Below, one piece after another: positions 11,066 through 24,100 of a stretch of DNA of 64,000 nt. A program made the translations under genes and the position numbers. The DNA is from Bombardia bombarda (Eukaryota; Ascomycota; Sordariomycetes; Sordariales; Lasiosphaeriaceae), in assembly GCA_030512295.1 (NCBI GenBank), contig JAULSR010000007.1, positions 372,001 to 436,000 on the forward strand, written 5' to 3'. The notes below the pieces were generated by a model. That model saw only the letters and a program-made list of their open reading frames with translations, made no database searches and was not told the origin of the DNA. Every line of letters begins with the position of its first letter. Positions within the stretch are counted from its first letter, which is position 1.

Positions 11066-11441
11066 TTGATTAGTGGTTGACCGACTAGGCCAACCGCAGA
11101 ATAGCAAGGATTCCGACAGCGGCAGTGATCGTGGTTCTTACGATTGCTAGATAGGAAGCGGCACGAAGGACTATATTCGAGAAGGTACTAAACATGTAAA
11201 AAGCTTAATCGACGTAGGACTACGAGCGCGAAAGAGATTCTTCAACGTACGGGAAAACCGAGACGAAAACTTTAAAAATAGCCGAAAGAAAGGCTTTGCG
11301 CTCTACTTAGCTATCTACGTCCACCACGCACGACGGAGGCGACCACAACCCTCCGCATTAACCTTGCGAAGGACTTAATAGTTAGAAAGAAAAGCTTTGA
11401 CCTTACTTAATTATCTATATCCTTCGATAAAGATAATTACG

Positions 11442-12310
11442 ATGGCGACCTTACGTACGAATAGTTATATTATTAGTATTACCGACTTAACTTGGGAAGG
11501 TAAAGACTTTGATCCGATAAACGAAGACCAGGCTATAGTAAAAAGATTCAACACTTACCTGGTTAATTGCTTCGAGATCTATAATAACGAGGAATTGCGA
11601 GACGACGTCCTATTTGAAGCCTTCCAATCCGACTTCATCGACTGGATAGAAGACCACTTTAAGACCTTCGATAAGACTCTCCATATTAGCTTTAAACATT
11701 TCCTTAACGACTACGGCATTTATTTTAATAAAAAAGGAATGATATTACAATAATTCGTTACGATAGTTCAAAATAAGGAGGCACCTGAGTGGCCCGATAG
11801 AGAGGTTAAGCGGTACTATAAGTATAAAGAAGACAAGTTCTAGTTATACTGTAACTTATATTTTTTTAAGTTTAAAAGTATCATTAAAAGTAATACCGTT
11901 GCTTTTATTTCGTTAGAGAAGAATAACCCCGTCGTTCCTATTCCGAATAATACCGTTAAAACCTAGTTAAGTACGACTATTACCGAAAACGAACCTTTCG
12001 ATATATCCGAATATTTAATTAATATAATACCGCGAATATTAACAAACCTTATTAAAATATATAGTAATAATAATAAGAAATTTGAAGGCGGACTTTACGA
12101 TATTTTAGATTTTAAGGTCCAGATTTTTAAAGACTTTTATAGGAAAGCCGATATTTTACTTTACTTATATTATAAAGTATATTCGATTATATTAAAGGAT
12201 AAAGCTAAGTAGTTTTATTTCGATCGTTTAATAAAGGAAAACCTTAATTTTAATGAGATAATTAATTGTATTAAAAAATTTTTTTATATTATTAAAAACC
12301 GCTAAATATA
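11442..12310 (+). pseudogene. Copia element C gag-like frame, broken
   Basis: The frame opens MATLRTNSYIISITDLTWEG and stays open to 11753 (about 104 residues), then continues through several TAA/TAG stops with recognisable polar sequence such as EWPDREVKRYYKYKEDKF. The position just after the 5' LTR and the acidic helical composition fit a Copia Gag. The stops fall where Gln or Trp would be expected. Assignment to Gag is from position, not from a named motif. Confidence 0.6.
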
Positions 12311-13539
12311 TATCTAAGAATAGCGATCGATAACCTTCTTTAAGATTATTTAAACGAACCTTAATAAAGATTTGTCGTAATATTTCGAAATCTTTATAAA
12401 TAAACTATAAAAGATTTATAAAGGATTATTAATATTAAACAATTATAAGGGAGATTAAGGCTTCGCGGAGTAATTATTTAATATATATTAAAGAATAAAC
12501 GTATATAAACTAATAACGATAAAGCTAACTTTTAGCTTAAAAAGCGTTACTTTTAAGCTGAGGAATACTATAAGTATTTATATATATTTTAAAAAAACTA
12601 CCCGTTAATAATAATATCCTACCGACTAAAAACTGGAAAACGTTAATTAATATTAAATTAATCGATAATACGAAGGCGGATAGTTTACTATTAAAAGAGG
12701 CTACCGAACGAACCCTTAAAACGGCGGACTACGTAAGTTAATTAAAAGTAGTAAGAAATGCTTCGTATACGGAAAATAAAGCTATTAGTTTATAAAGTAT
12801 CCGATTTTTAAACGCTGACTAAAATATAACTAATAACGAAAGTATATATAAGAAATAAGTAAGGAAAAGACCGATTTCGTTCAATTTTTAATGGATTTTA
12901 AAAATATCGATACCGGCGAAAGCAAAGTTAAAACTAAGGCTAATTTTAAGACCTGGCTAACTATAAGAATAATATTTAAACCGGAGTTTAAAAGCTTTTT
13001 AACGATATATAGCCCGGTTAATAGCGAGGAGATAATTAACTTTTTTAATAATTAAACGATAATGCATATAATAACGATAATCGACCTATTTAAACGATTT
13101 CCGAACGAACCCGTATCTTTTTTTTACTTTAAAAGCTGATACGATTTAAAAACCTTCTAAAGTATTATACTTAATATAAATGTAATAGGTATATTAATAG
13201 TTAATAAAAATTAAATTAAAATACTTTAAAAGAAAGTTTTTAATATTAAAATTAATATTTTAACGGTTAAATAATATCGCGTACAGTTTAGAAATAACTT
13301 AAAGAGTATATCTTTCGGAATTATAGTTATAAAAACTTTTTTTAAAATTATTAACTTTTAAATCGTTTTAACGAATATCCTATTTTTATTTTACTTTTCG
13401 GATATAAATAAATATAGTATTTATTTTAATAATATCCTTAATATTTTAATTTATTAAAATAAAGGTTATTCGGTCGTATGGAAATGGGGCCATTTTTAGC
13501 TTTTATTGGACGATATAAAGAAGATTATTATATAGTATT

Positions 13540-16340
13540 ACTTAATGGAAATAAAACTACGTTAATTATATTAACGATTCGGTTATTCGGTAATAGAACG
13601 CTTATATAAGGTACTTATACGAGTAGGTTATAATAATTTAAATTATAATATTATTAAAAAATTAATAAGTTTTATTATTAATATTAAATATAAGGTAATA
13701 ACTTCGGTAGATTTAAATTTATTTTTTATAATAAGATTAATTTTAATTATCGAATGATAGTAAATATTATATATATCGATAAAAGGCTAGTTATTTACTT
13801 TATTAACGAAGCTACCTCTTTTTAAGCTATACGATTCTTTTAAAAAATAATAGTAAAAGTAATATAGAATGTAATTCGAGCTATATGGATCGATATATAT
13901 ATTAAATTATTTAATATTATTATTATCGATATAAGAATTAATTTTACGGTAAAAGAATTCGTTAATAACGCCCGTAATATATTAATTAAAATTAAAAAAG
14001 TTCTAATTAAAGCTTATAATTTTATCGGTAAATTAGAGCGATATTATAAATTATTTAAACGAATATATAAGGTTATTACGGTAGATTTATAAGGCGTTAA
14101 TATTATAATAAACTAAGCTTTTTAAATAGTTATTAAAGTAGTTAACGATATTATAAACTTAGACGGCTTAGTACTTACATTCTTTATTTTCGGAACGTAT
14201 CTTCGAATAATTAATTTATCGCCCCGATCCCTTTCTATTAAGGTACGTACGAAAGTAATATAAAAGGTAATAATAGAAATACGTACCTTTAAAGTAAAGA
14301 GATAAATATTCGAAGCTTTAAGTACTTGTAACGGCCCGAATAATTTAGAAATATTTAACTTCCCTCTTTAAAGCGAAATAAAGGTATAATAAGAAGCTTA
14401 TAAATGGACCGGCCTGTATATATTATTTGTATACGATAGAGAAACTTATACGGTTAAAGTTAACGGTAAACCTACTAATTTCCGTATTATAATAATTAAA
14501 CTATATTACTGTAATAACTTAACTATTACCCCGACTTAGGATAAGACTAAAAGACCTCGTAATAACGACGATCGTAACGATAAATAGACTTTATTATAGG
14601 AAGAAATCCGAATGCTAAAGTAGTAAGGACGTCCTTTTAAATTAAAGAATAAGGCGAAGCCGAACCCTAATATAAATATAGTAATAACTAAGGGCATAGA
14701 CCTTATAATAACCTACTTAATAGCGAAAAAGATTAAGGACTATAACCTAGCAATCCGACTCCGTTAAGAAGGGAAGATTCCAATGGCTGGCGAACCTTTC
14801 TCCCTTTCTAATCAGAAGGAAGTCGAGGCTTTTATTAGACGAGGGGTCTTTATATTCCAAAGGTACGACCCGGAGAAATATAAGGGTATACGTATTTTTA
14901 AGTCGCGTATGGTACGAAAGATTAAAGGTAAGGAAATAGACTCCCCGTACGAAAAATCCCGGTTTGTAATATAAAGTTATAACGATTAAGGTAAAGAATT
15001 AGTGTTAACGCAAAGCCTTATAATCTAATAAGCAAGCCAATAGATTTTAATTGCTTTAGTACCTTTTTTAATCCGGTAAGGAATAATATTATAAATCTGA
15101 AACATTACGTAAGTATATATATAGTTTATAACGGTACTTTAACGTACGATTTTAACTTACTTTCTTAAATAAATTTGCTATAATTATCCGGAAAAGATAA
15201 TTATAAAGGTAGTTAAGTTATTATATAATATAACCGAAGTAAGCACGTACTAATAAGTAACTTACTTTAAATATTATCGAAATTGATTAAATATAATTAT
15301 ATTAACTTACGATTTATACTTATTAATTATATTAAATAATTTAAAGTATTTTATAGTCGTTAATATATAAACTAACGATACGATCGGCCTTAGCGATCCA
15401 GGTTTCAAAGCCTTAAAAAAGGAAATAATTAAAAAAGTTAAGTTTATAATTAAACTAAAGCAAAAGCTAACTCCGGCTAACCCGCTTACGTTCAACGGAT
15501 ACATTTTAACCTTCCGAAAGGATAATATACTGGCCCTACAGCAAAAAAAGCAAGGCGAGAAGCTTAAGATTGTAACTAATATTTAAAAATACGTTAAATA
15601 ACGAGTATGCGGCGCGTATATTACATCGATTTATTAACCTAAGGCTGTATTCGACCTATCGGCGGTAGTATAATATAAAGAACTTATAAAAGAAAACGTT
15701 GTTAGAATGAATAAGCGAATTAAGTGGTAAATGGAGTACGTCGACCGAAGTATTAACTATATCCCCCTCGACTTACGTACGGCTAGATTGTTCGTTTACG
15801 TAGACGCCTCATTCGCTAATAACAAGGACCTAAGCTTATAAATCGGATACGTGATCTTCCTAGCGAACGAAAAGACGGACGAAGGAAGCTTTACGATGAT
15901 AGGAAACATAGTCTATTAGTTATCAACCAAATGCAAGCGGATTACAAGAAGCGTACTAGCTTCAGAGATCTACGCGATAGCTAACGGCGTTGACGCAAGC
16001 ATTTCCTTCAATACAACGATCAACATAATCCTAACCAAACTAAGCATCCCAAGCATCCTTATAATCGTTTATACCGACTTTTTCTCTCTATACGAATACT
16101 TGGTAAAGCTGGGTACTACGAAAAAAAAGCGGCTTATGATAAATATTATAAGTATAAGGCAGGCATACGAAAAGCAAGAAATCTTTAAAATCCGTTAAAT
16201 TAACGGCAACAATAACCCGGCCGACGCAATAACGAAGTTAACACCTAATCAGTCCTTACAGGCCTTCATTGATAATAATACGTTAAAGGTAGGAATTCAG
16301 GCTTCCGTGAAGCGGAATAGGAAGGATAATAAGTAGCAAG
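13540..16340 (+). pseudogene. Copia element C pol: integrase, reverse transcriptase, RNase H, broken
   Basis: Near 13556 the frame shows RFGYSVIERLYKVL, a decayed HRRFGHPSVERLYKVL-type GAG-pre-integrase motif. From 14783 it reads EPFSLSNQKEVEAFIRRGVF, then GIRIFKSRMVRKIKGKE and PYEKSRFVI, the start of a Copia reverse transcriptase. From about 15780 it reads VDASFANNKDLS, then TKCKRITRSVLASEIYA, VYTDFFSLYEYLVKLGTTKK and NNNPADAITK, the Copia RNase H with its active-site Asp context. All blocks are separated by TAA/TAG stops, so nothing is translatable at full length. Confidence 0.88.
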
Positions 16341-16391
16341 GCCTTTAATAAGGGAGGAAGTTAATCGTTGGAAAAAATAAAAGATTGCTAG

Positions 16392-16643
16392 TGTCGGATT
16401 TACGATTAATCAAAGGCATACAGCCGTCAGGCTGTGACGGCTGTGATTAGTCGATAGGATGCAAAACAGTAGGGATTGGTTACGTATCCTAAGAACCTTT
16501 CCAAATACCACCCACTTCCTATCCCCGTAGTTCGTAATCCTTTTACATAAATAAGCAAATCAATACAACAACAACAACCCCCAACCAACCCGTTCTCTAC
16601 AGTTACTATAGTAACTCGTACGAATAACCTTGTCATTCTAACA
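16392..16643 (+). repeat. 3' LTR of Copia element C
   Basis: 252 bp matching the 5' LTR apart from scattered transitions. It ends TTCTAACA and is followed by the target duplication GTTAT. Confidence 0.93.
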
Positions 16644-19600
16644 GTTATAATATTACTTGGGGATTTTCTTTTTAAATTTTTTTTTAAATATATATTTTTT
16701 ATTTAATTTAATAAAAAATTATTTAATATTTTTTTTTATAATATTTTTTAATAAAATAATATTATTAAAATAATAATCGATAAAATTATAATATTTATTT
16801 AAAAATAAAAATTTATAATATTTCGGGGGGTTTTTTTTTTATATTATTTAATATATTAATTTTTCGGGTAGTTTTAATATAAAAATTAAATTTTTAATTT
16901 ATATAGTTTTTTCGAGTTCCGTTATAATAAATATATTAATTTATATTCTTTTTTATTTTATTATAAAAAAGAGGTTTTATATATTAAATAATTTAATATT
17001 TTAATTATTTATTAAGTTTAAATTAATTATTATAAACTTATTTTAAATAAAATATCGAAAAGTTATTAAAAGCTTTTTTTTTACGCCGGCGATTATTTTA
17101 ATTAATAAAGGTATTTTTTTTTTTTTTTAAATAATTTTTTTCGTTTTATAAAATTCGATAGGTTATTTTTAATTCTTTTTTATTAAAGATTTTTATTATT
17201 ATTATTTAATAAAATATTTTCTTTTATTTATTAATTATTAATATTATTATATATTATTATTATTAAGCGGTAACTCCCGCTTTAATAACCTTTTTTAAAA
17301 CGTAAAAAAGTTTTAGGGGTAAATAATAATTATTATATTTATTAACGAAAATTAAAAACTTTTCGCTTTATATTATATAAAAATTATATAATTTTAATTA
17401 TAAAAAACCGAAAATTAAGAAGTAATCTTTATTTAAATTAATAATTAATACTTATATATATTTTTTATAATAGCTGATTTTAAATATAAACTTTATATAA
17501 TTTATAAGCTAAGCTTTTTTTACTTTATTTATTAGTTTTAACGGTTTTGGTTTTACGAATTTATATAAGGGTAATTATAAATTATATATTAAAATAATAT
17601 TTATAAATGTTTTTCCACCGTATTTTAAATCTATTAAAATTAGGATTTTAATTTTACGTTATTATAGTATTAAGTAAAAAGAAAGTAAGATTAAATTGCG
17701 ATATTGTTTTATTATATTATATAAAACTAGTTTTTTTTTTTTATTATTATATTAATTTATAACCTTTATTAACGATTTAAAGCGAAGGTAATAAGTTTTT
17801 TTAATTATTAATTTCTTTTATAATAAAGCTTTATTATTAATATTATTATTATTAACCCGGGTGGAAGGGTATTTCGAGGTTATTAATGGCCGTTTATATA
17901 GTATATTTTTCGCTTTAGTTTTAATAGTTATTATTTTAGTTTTAATAATATTAATTATTGTTATAAAATCCGTTATTTTAATAATTATTACCTTTTAAGT
18001 ATTTTCCGCGGCCGCTGCTTTAATAATAGTTATAATTATTATTATTATTATAGCTTTTTCGTCCTTTTTAGTTTTATTAGTTTTAATTTTAATTTTTATT
18101 ATTATCGTTAAACTAATTAATACTTTAATTAACGTTTTAATTAAAGTTATTTTATCGTCGAAACGTTTTTTTCTAATAGTTTAAGGCTTGTTAGCTGCTT
18201 TATTTTTATAATTAAATTAGGTATGGCCGATATAGGCGTATTAAATATATATATTATTACGGCGATAAAAATTATATTTTTAAGTAAATATTATAGATTT
18301 TTTATTATTATAATTAATTATATTAAAATTATTAATTTGCCCGCTTTTAGGTTTATAATAATTAAGAATAAAAACTTTTAATAGTTATTAATTATTTAAG
18401 TTTTATTAATTTTATTAATAATTTTTAATTTTTTTTATTAGCTATTAAATTAACGAAATAATTGTATTATTTTTTATAATTTTATTATTAGGGATTAAAT
18501 TATAATTTAAAGATTTATATTTTTATTAAACTTTTATATAAATAAATAATTTTATTAATAGGTTTATATTATAATATTAATTAAAGTATTAAATTCTTAA
18601 AAAAATAAAATTTAAAGAACTTGTCCGATTAAATAAGTTTATGAATTTTATTTATATTTTATAGCTATATTAGCGTTCGCGAAACGATAATAAATATTTT
18701 AAAAAAGCCGTTGTCGTTTTTTACCGTTAAAAGATTAGGGAATGCTCGTTAATTTTAATACCGGTCATCTTTTATAGATATTGTTATTATTTATTTTTAA
18801 ATAAATATTTATAAAAATAAGTTTAGTATATTTATTAAAAAAATAATATAAATTAAAAGCGAAATAATCAAAATTTTGCTTTTTTAATTTTCGAAAGCGA
18901 ATTAATTCTTTATTATAACGTTTTTATTTTTTCTTATAAAAGCTTTAAATTTTAAAGGCGGACGTTATTAAAGGGTTAAAGATTAGGATATTAAAAACGG
19001 GAGTTTTTTATTACGGAGGTTATCGATTTCGATAGTTATTCCGTTACGTTTAATTTAAATTTAATTAATTTAAGTTTAAATATCGTTAACTTAAGTTATA
19101 AAGTTTTTAAATTCTTTTAGCGGGTATTATTTTTATTATAACCTTTAATAAGTAATTTATAATTTATTACTTTTTTAATAAGTTAGTAATATTAATTTAT
19201 AATTTATAAGTTTTTTTTTAAGCTTATTAATTTATAAAAAATATTCGTTTTTTTAGTTAACGAAGTGTTTTTTTAGTCGATAATAACTTTTATAATAATA
19301 TTAATTTAAATAAAAATACTTTAAAAGGTTTAAAATTTACGTTATTCCTATTCTTTTTAATTAATTTAATAATCTTTATAATAAATTTAAAGGAAGTTAA
19401 TTAATAAATAAATAATTTATATTATTATTTATATCGTTTAAAGCTTAGGCGAAATAAGAAAGGCTAAATTTTCGATATTTCGTAAAAGTTGCTTTTTAAG
19501 TTGCTTAAAAGGGGGGTCCATAGCCGGGGAGCTTATAAATAAATAGGAATAGTTATAATAAGCTAGTTTAATTTAATTAATATAAATATAAGTATTAAAA

Positions 19601-20165
19601 TATTTATTTTATTAAAGGATTAATTGTAATTATTAATTAAATTATAATTATAATTTTAAAAATATTAATAATGCTTAATTAAATGCTTTAATTAGTCGGG
19701 AATTTTTTTTAATAGTAAGTAAGCCGTTTTAATTGCTAGGTCTGGGGATACGGCACGCTAGTGGGGCGCTTAAACCGGTCTTTTAAGAAAGTTTTAGTAT
19801 GCTGCGCTATATATAAATATTTTGCGACCGTTCGGTCGGCGAAAATATAAAAGGAATTTTATAATAACGTAAGGAAAGGGCTTTCTAATAATTTCGAAAA
19901 GATTGTAGGAAAATAATTACGCGCAGTGTAATTAAGGTGTAACTAATTATAATAGGCTAAACCTTAGGTACATTTTGTAATAATTGTGGTTGCACGCCGG
20001 AATTAACTATCCGTGTGCCTAAGCTAGGGTTTTATCCCTAGGAAAGCTGACTAAGGTGCTGACTAAGATGCTGACTAAAGGGCTGTCACGTGCTAGTGCC
20101 TTAGCGCCAAGGCGCTAGTATCCCACGAGCTATTCCACGCCTAGGAGCGGGCTAGGCCCGTGACA
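16644..20165 (-). mobile_element. Gypsy element B, 5' part: LTR, gag, protease and linker to RT
   Basis: Read on the minus strand from 20165, the element begins with a 218-bp LTR, followed by internal sequence matching element A in gag and protease order down to about 17390. It then enters a linker with PPPEYYKFL and ends at 16650 with KKIPK.YY, which continues directly in frame at 10808 beyond the Copia insertion. The sequence is extremely AT-rich, and the remaining C/G sits mostly in CpG. Where A carries the solo LTR at 7187, B has the empty site. The 3' LTR of B is not found in the expected minus orientation on the left. Confidence 0.78.
19948..20165 (-). repeat. 5' LTR of Gypsy element B
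   Basis: 218 bp inverted relative to the LTRs at 4901 and 9038. On the minus strand it starts TGTCACGGGCCTAGCCCG and ends CCTATTATA. The outer flank on the minus strand is CTCGG. Confidence 0.9.
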
Positions 20166-20170
20166 CCGAG

Positions 20171-21391
20171 TAATTTTTTTCGGCGAGATTTTTAAATAAC
20201 GCCCTTATTTAAAAGTATTAAGGGTAATATAAAAAGTTATACTTTTAAACCTTATATTTAAGTTTCTTTATAATATTAATAAGGATTTTTTTAGCCGTTT
20301 AATCCCGTAAAAGAATTAAAAAATAAAGCGGGTATTTTTATATAAATTAATAAATTAAAAAATAAGGTAAAAAATATTATAATTCTTTATCCGACTATTA
20401 TTAAAATTAATAAATTATAATAAGTTAAAACTTTTAATTTTTAAAAAAATAAATATATAATATATTTAATAAAACTAGTAATTTATATAATTAATTTATA
20501 CTTTTATATTAACGTCGATAATTATTGTTAACGAGGTGGCTTTTTAGTTATAACGTTAAAAATAAGTGTTATTTTAAATAATAAAAGTAAGGCTTAATTT
20601 TACCTTTTTATAAATAATTTAAATAAATCGATTAAAATTATTATTTATTATTTTTCGTTTCCCGAATTGTTTTTCGAATTAAAAAAGCTAAAATATAAAT
20701 TATTAAAGTTATTATTATTTTTAATCTTAACGTTTTAAATCCGAGCGTTTAAACTTAATATAATTATAATACGCGGGGTAATATATTAATATTATATATA
20801 TTTTAATTTATTATAATTATAATATATAATAAGCTTTTTCGTATAGGATAGCGTTTAAGTAACGGACCCGGTAATTAATAATATATAAGGAAAGGGTCTG
20901 TACGAAGGGAGGGAATTTTTTATAAATAAATTTCGGAGTTCGTTACGTTAAATCCAAACTTTATTATAATAAGCTCCTTTTATAATATATAATAATTTTT
21001 AAAACTTATTAAAGCTAGTAAAAAAGCTTAACCTTTTATAATAAATATTTTAATTATTATTATTTTGTAAATAAAATCTAACGAACTAAATATATTTATA
21101 TTATTTAATATAATTTTTAATTAAAATAACGTTAAGGACGGCCTTAATATATTAGTTATAATAAAAACGGTCGAATTTAATCTAATAGTTCCGACTTATA
21201 AAAATACTATTAATTTTTATTTTAAAAAAACGTCGGATTAATATAACTTATTTTTAGTAAAATTTTTAAAAAAATTTACCCTATTAATTATATATTAATT
21301 AATTTTTATAAATTTAAACTTTATTAAATTTATTATTAAAATAATTCGAATTAATATAATCTTTAAATTCCCGTTATATAATTTATTCGAA
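20171..21391 (+). other. RIP-degraded coding-like segment of unknown origin
   Basis: A single plus frame runs through most of this stretch broken mainly by TAA/TAG, with segments such as SNFFRRDF, FSFPELFFELKKLKYKL and NKFRSSLR. That pattern suggests a former reading frame whose Gln codons became stops. I do not recognise the protein. It is cut by the solo Copia LTR at 21397. It could be part of an older transposon or a captured host gene. Confidence 0.4.
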
Positions 21392-21396
21392 ATCTT

Positions 21397-21647
21397 TATC
21401 GGATTTACGATCAATCAAAGGCATATAGCCGTCAAGCTATGACGGCTGTGATTGGTCGACAGGATGCAAAACAGTGGGGATTGGTCACGTGTCCCAGGAA
21501 CCCCTCCAAACACCACCCACTTCCTGTCCCCGTAGTTCGTGATCCTTTACATAGATAAGCAGATTAATATAATAATAACAACCCTTAACCAACCCGTTCT
21601 CTACAGTTACTATAGTAACTCGTACGAATAACCTTATCATTCTAACA
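21397..21647 (+). repeat. Solo Copia LTR
   Basis: 251 bp of the element C LTR family, starting TATCGGATTTACG (decayed TGTCGG) and ending TTCTAACA. It is flanked by ATCTT (21392-21396) and ATCTC (21648-21652), a target duplication differing by one transition. No internal element sequence is attached. Confidence 0.88.
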
Positions 21648-21700
21648 ATCTCCATTATAAAATTACTTTTAATAAGTTTATTATTATTATTATATTTCGT

Positions 21701-21960
21701 ATTAGAATAATAAGGTTATTCGTATTAATTATTATAATAATAATAGAGAACGGGTTAGTTAAAGGTTATTATTGTTATATTAATTTATTTATTTATATAA
21801 AAAGATTACGAATTACGGGGATAGGAAGTGAGTGGTGTTTAGAGGGGTTCCTGGGACACGTGACTAATCCCCACTGTTTTGTACACCTTTCATCTTGTCG
21901 ACCAATCATAGCCGTCACAGCTTGACGGCTGTATGCCTCTAATTGATCGTAAATCTGACA
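21701..21960 (-). repeat. 3' LTR of Copia element D
   Basis: About 260 bp, inverted copy of the element C LTR. The outer end has decayed to TATTAG and the inner end reads AAATCTGACA. Confidence 0.9.
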
Positions 21961-23880
21961 TTGGTAATCTTTTTCTTTTTCTAACGACTACTTCCTCCCT
22001 TATTGAAGGCTTTGCTACTTATTATCCTTTCTATTCCGCTTTACGGAAGCTTAAATTCCTACCTTTAACGTATTATTATTAATAAGGGCTTGTAGGGATT
22101 AGTTAAGTATTAACTTCGTTATTACGTCGGCCGGGTTATTATTTCCGTTAATCTAACGGACTTTAAAAATTTCCTACTTCTCGTATGCCTGCCTTATATT
22201 TATAATATTTATTATAAGCCGCTTCTTTTTCGTAGTGCCTAACTTTATTAAATACTCGTATAAAGAAAAAAAGTCGGTATAAACGATTATAAGGATGTTC
22301 GGGATGTTTAGTTTGGCTAGGATTATATTAATCGTTATATTAAAAAAAATGCTTACGTTAATGCCGTTAGCTATCGTATAAATCTTTAAAGCTAATACGT
22401 TTTTTATAATTCGTTTATATTTAGTTGATAACTAATGAATTATGTTTCCTATTATTATAAAGCTTTTTTTATCCGTCTTTTTATTCGCTAAAAAAATTAC
22501 GTATCCGATTTATAAGTTTAAATCTTTATTATTAACGAATGAAGCGTTTACATAGACGAATAATCTAACTATACGTAGGTCGAAAGGGATATAGTTAATA
22601 CTTCGATCGACGTGCTCCATTTGCTACTTAATTCGCTTATTTATCCTAGCAACGTCTTCTTTTATAGGTTCTTTATATTATATTACCGCCGATAAGTCGA
22701 ATACGGCCTTAGGTTAATAAATCGATACAATATATACGCTGCGTACTCGTTATTTAATATATTCTTAAATATTAATTATAATTTTAAGCTTCTCGCCTTA
22801 CTTCTTTTGCTATAAAGCTAGTATATTATTTTTTCAAAAAATTAAAATGCATCCATTAAACGTAAGCGGGTTAGCCGGAGTTAGCTTTTGCTTTAGTTTA
22901 GCTATAAACTTAACTTCTTTAATCATCTCTTTTTTTAAAGCTTCGAAATTTAAATCGTTAAAATTAATCGTATTATTAGTTTATATATTAACGATTATAA
23001 AATACTTTAAATCGTTTAATATAATTAATAAGTATAAATCGTAGGTTAATATAATTATATTTAATCGGTTTCGATAATATTTAAAATAAATTATTTATTA
23101 ATATGTATTTACTTCGGCTATATTATATAACGGTTTAATTACTTTTATAATTATTTTTTTCGAATAATTATAACGAATTTATTTAAGAAAATAAGTTAAA
23201 ATTATACGTTAAAATATTATTATAAACTATATATATGCTTACGTAATATTTCGGATTTATAGCATTATTTTTTACTAGATTAAAGAGAGTATTAGGGTAA
23301 TTAGAATCCGTTAATTCGTTTGTTAGATTATAAAGCTTTACGTTAATATTAATTCTTTATTTTAATCGTTATAGCTTTATATTATAAGCCGGGATTTTTT
23401 ATATAAGAAGTCCGTTTCTTTACTTTTAACTTTTCGTACTATATACGATTTAAAGATATATATACCCTTATATTTCTCCGGGTTATATCTTTAGAATATA
23501 AAGATATTTCATTTAATAAAAGCTTCGATTTTTTTTAATTAAAAAAGGAAAAAGGTTCGTTAATTATTAGAATTTTTTTTTTTTAGCGGAGTCAGATTAT
23601 TAAATTATAATCTTTATTTTCTTTCGTTATTAAATAAATTATTATAAAGTTTATACTTTTAATTATTATTATATTTATATTAAAATTCGGCTTTATTTTA
23701 TTCTTTAATTTAAAGGAACGTTTTTATCGCTTTAATATTCGAATTTCTTCTTATAAAGGAGTTTATTTATTATTATAATCGTTATTATTATAAAGTTTTT
23801 TAATCTTATTTTAAATCGGAGTAATAATTAAATTATTATAATAATATAATTTAATTATTATAATACGGAAATTAATAAGT

Positions 23881-24100
23881 TGTAAGGACATCGGACATCG
23901 GACATCCCCAAGCACATGCCAGTTATCCCACCAACTGTGTATATAAGCAGCGGCCCTCGCCCACCTTCCGTTGCGAGGGCCAGGTTGAAGTCTTACGCCA
24001 ATACCAGTCATTGCTCGCCTTCCCAACTATCTTCATTGCTCGCCTGCCCAGTTGTCTTCATTGTGACCACCTTGATCAGGCGTACCTGCCTTCTCTTACA
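23881..24100 (+). repeat. Solo LTR of family E, not RIP-mutated, with target duplication TAAGT
   Basis: A 220-bp block of ordinary composition starts TGTAAGGACATC and ends TTCTCTTACA, flanked by TAAGT at 23876-23880 and 24101-24105. The corresponding site in element C (about 14480, plus strand) is uninterrupted. It contains TATATAAGCAG at 23939-23949, a probable LTR TATA box. It belongs to the same family as 28282-28534. The short open frames across it are incidental. Confidence 0.9.

Larger units (their letters stand above)
10814..16643 (+). mobile_element. Ty1/Copia LTR retrotransposon C, full length, RIP-degraded
   Basis: A complete 5.83-kb element. The LTRs (10814-11065 and 16392-16643) start TGTCGGATTTACG and end TTCTAACA. 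A perfect target duplication GTTAT lies at 10809-10813 and 16644-16648. Internal order on the plus strand is gag-like (from 11442), GAG-pre-integrase/integrase (near 13556), reverse transcriptase (14783-15530) and RNase H (15780-16340), which is the Copia order. Stops interrupt throughout, largely at former Gln and Trp codons. It is less decayed than the Gypsy element around it. It matches minus-strand element D over most of its length. Confidence 0.93.

Noticed and set aside
15307..15504. Open frame of 65 residues on the minus strand, with a near-identical one at 22847-23044 on the plus strand
   Set aside because: Both lie antisense to the same stretch of Copia pol in elements C and D. The similarity comes from the shared element, not from a conserved gene.
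16427..16636. Open frames within LTRs (also 27553-27753)
   Set aside because: They are translations of Copia LTR sequence in either direction and differ between copies.
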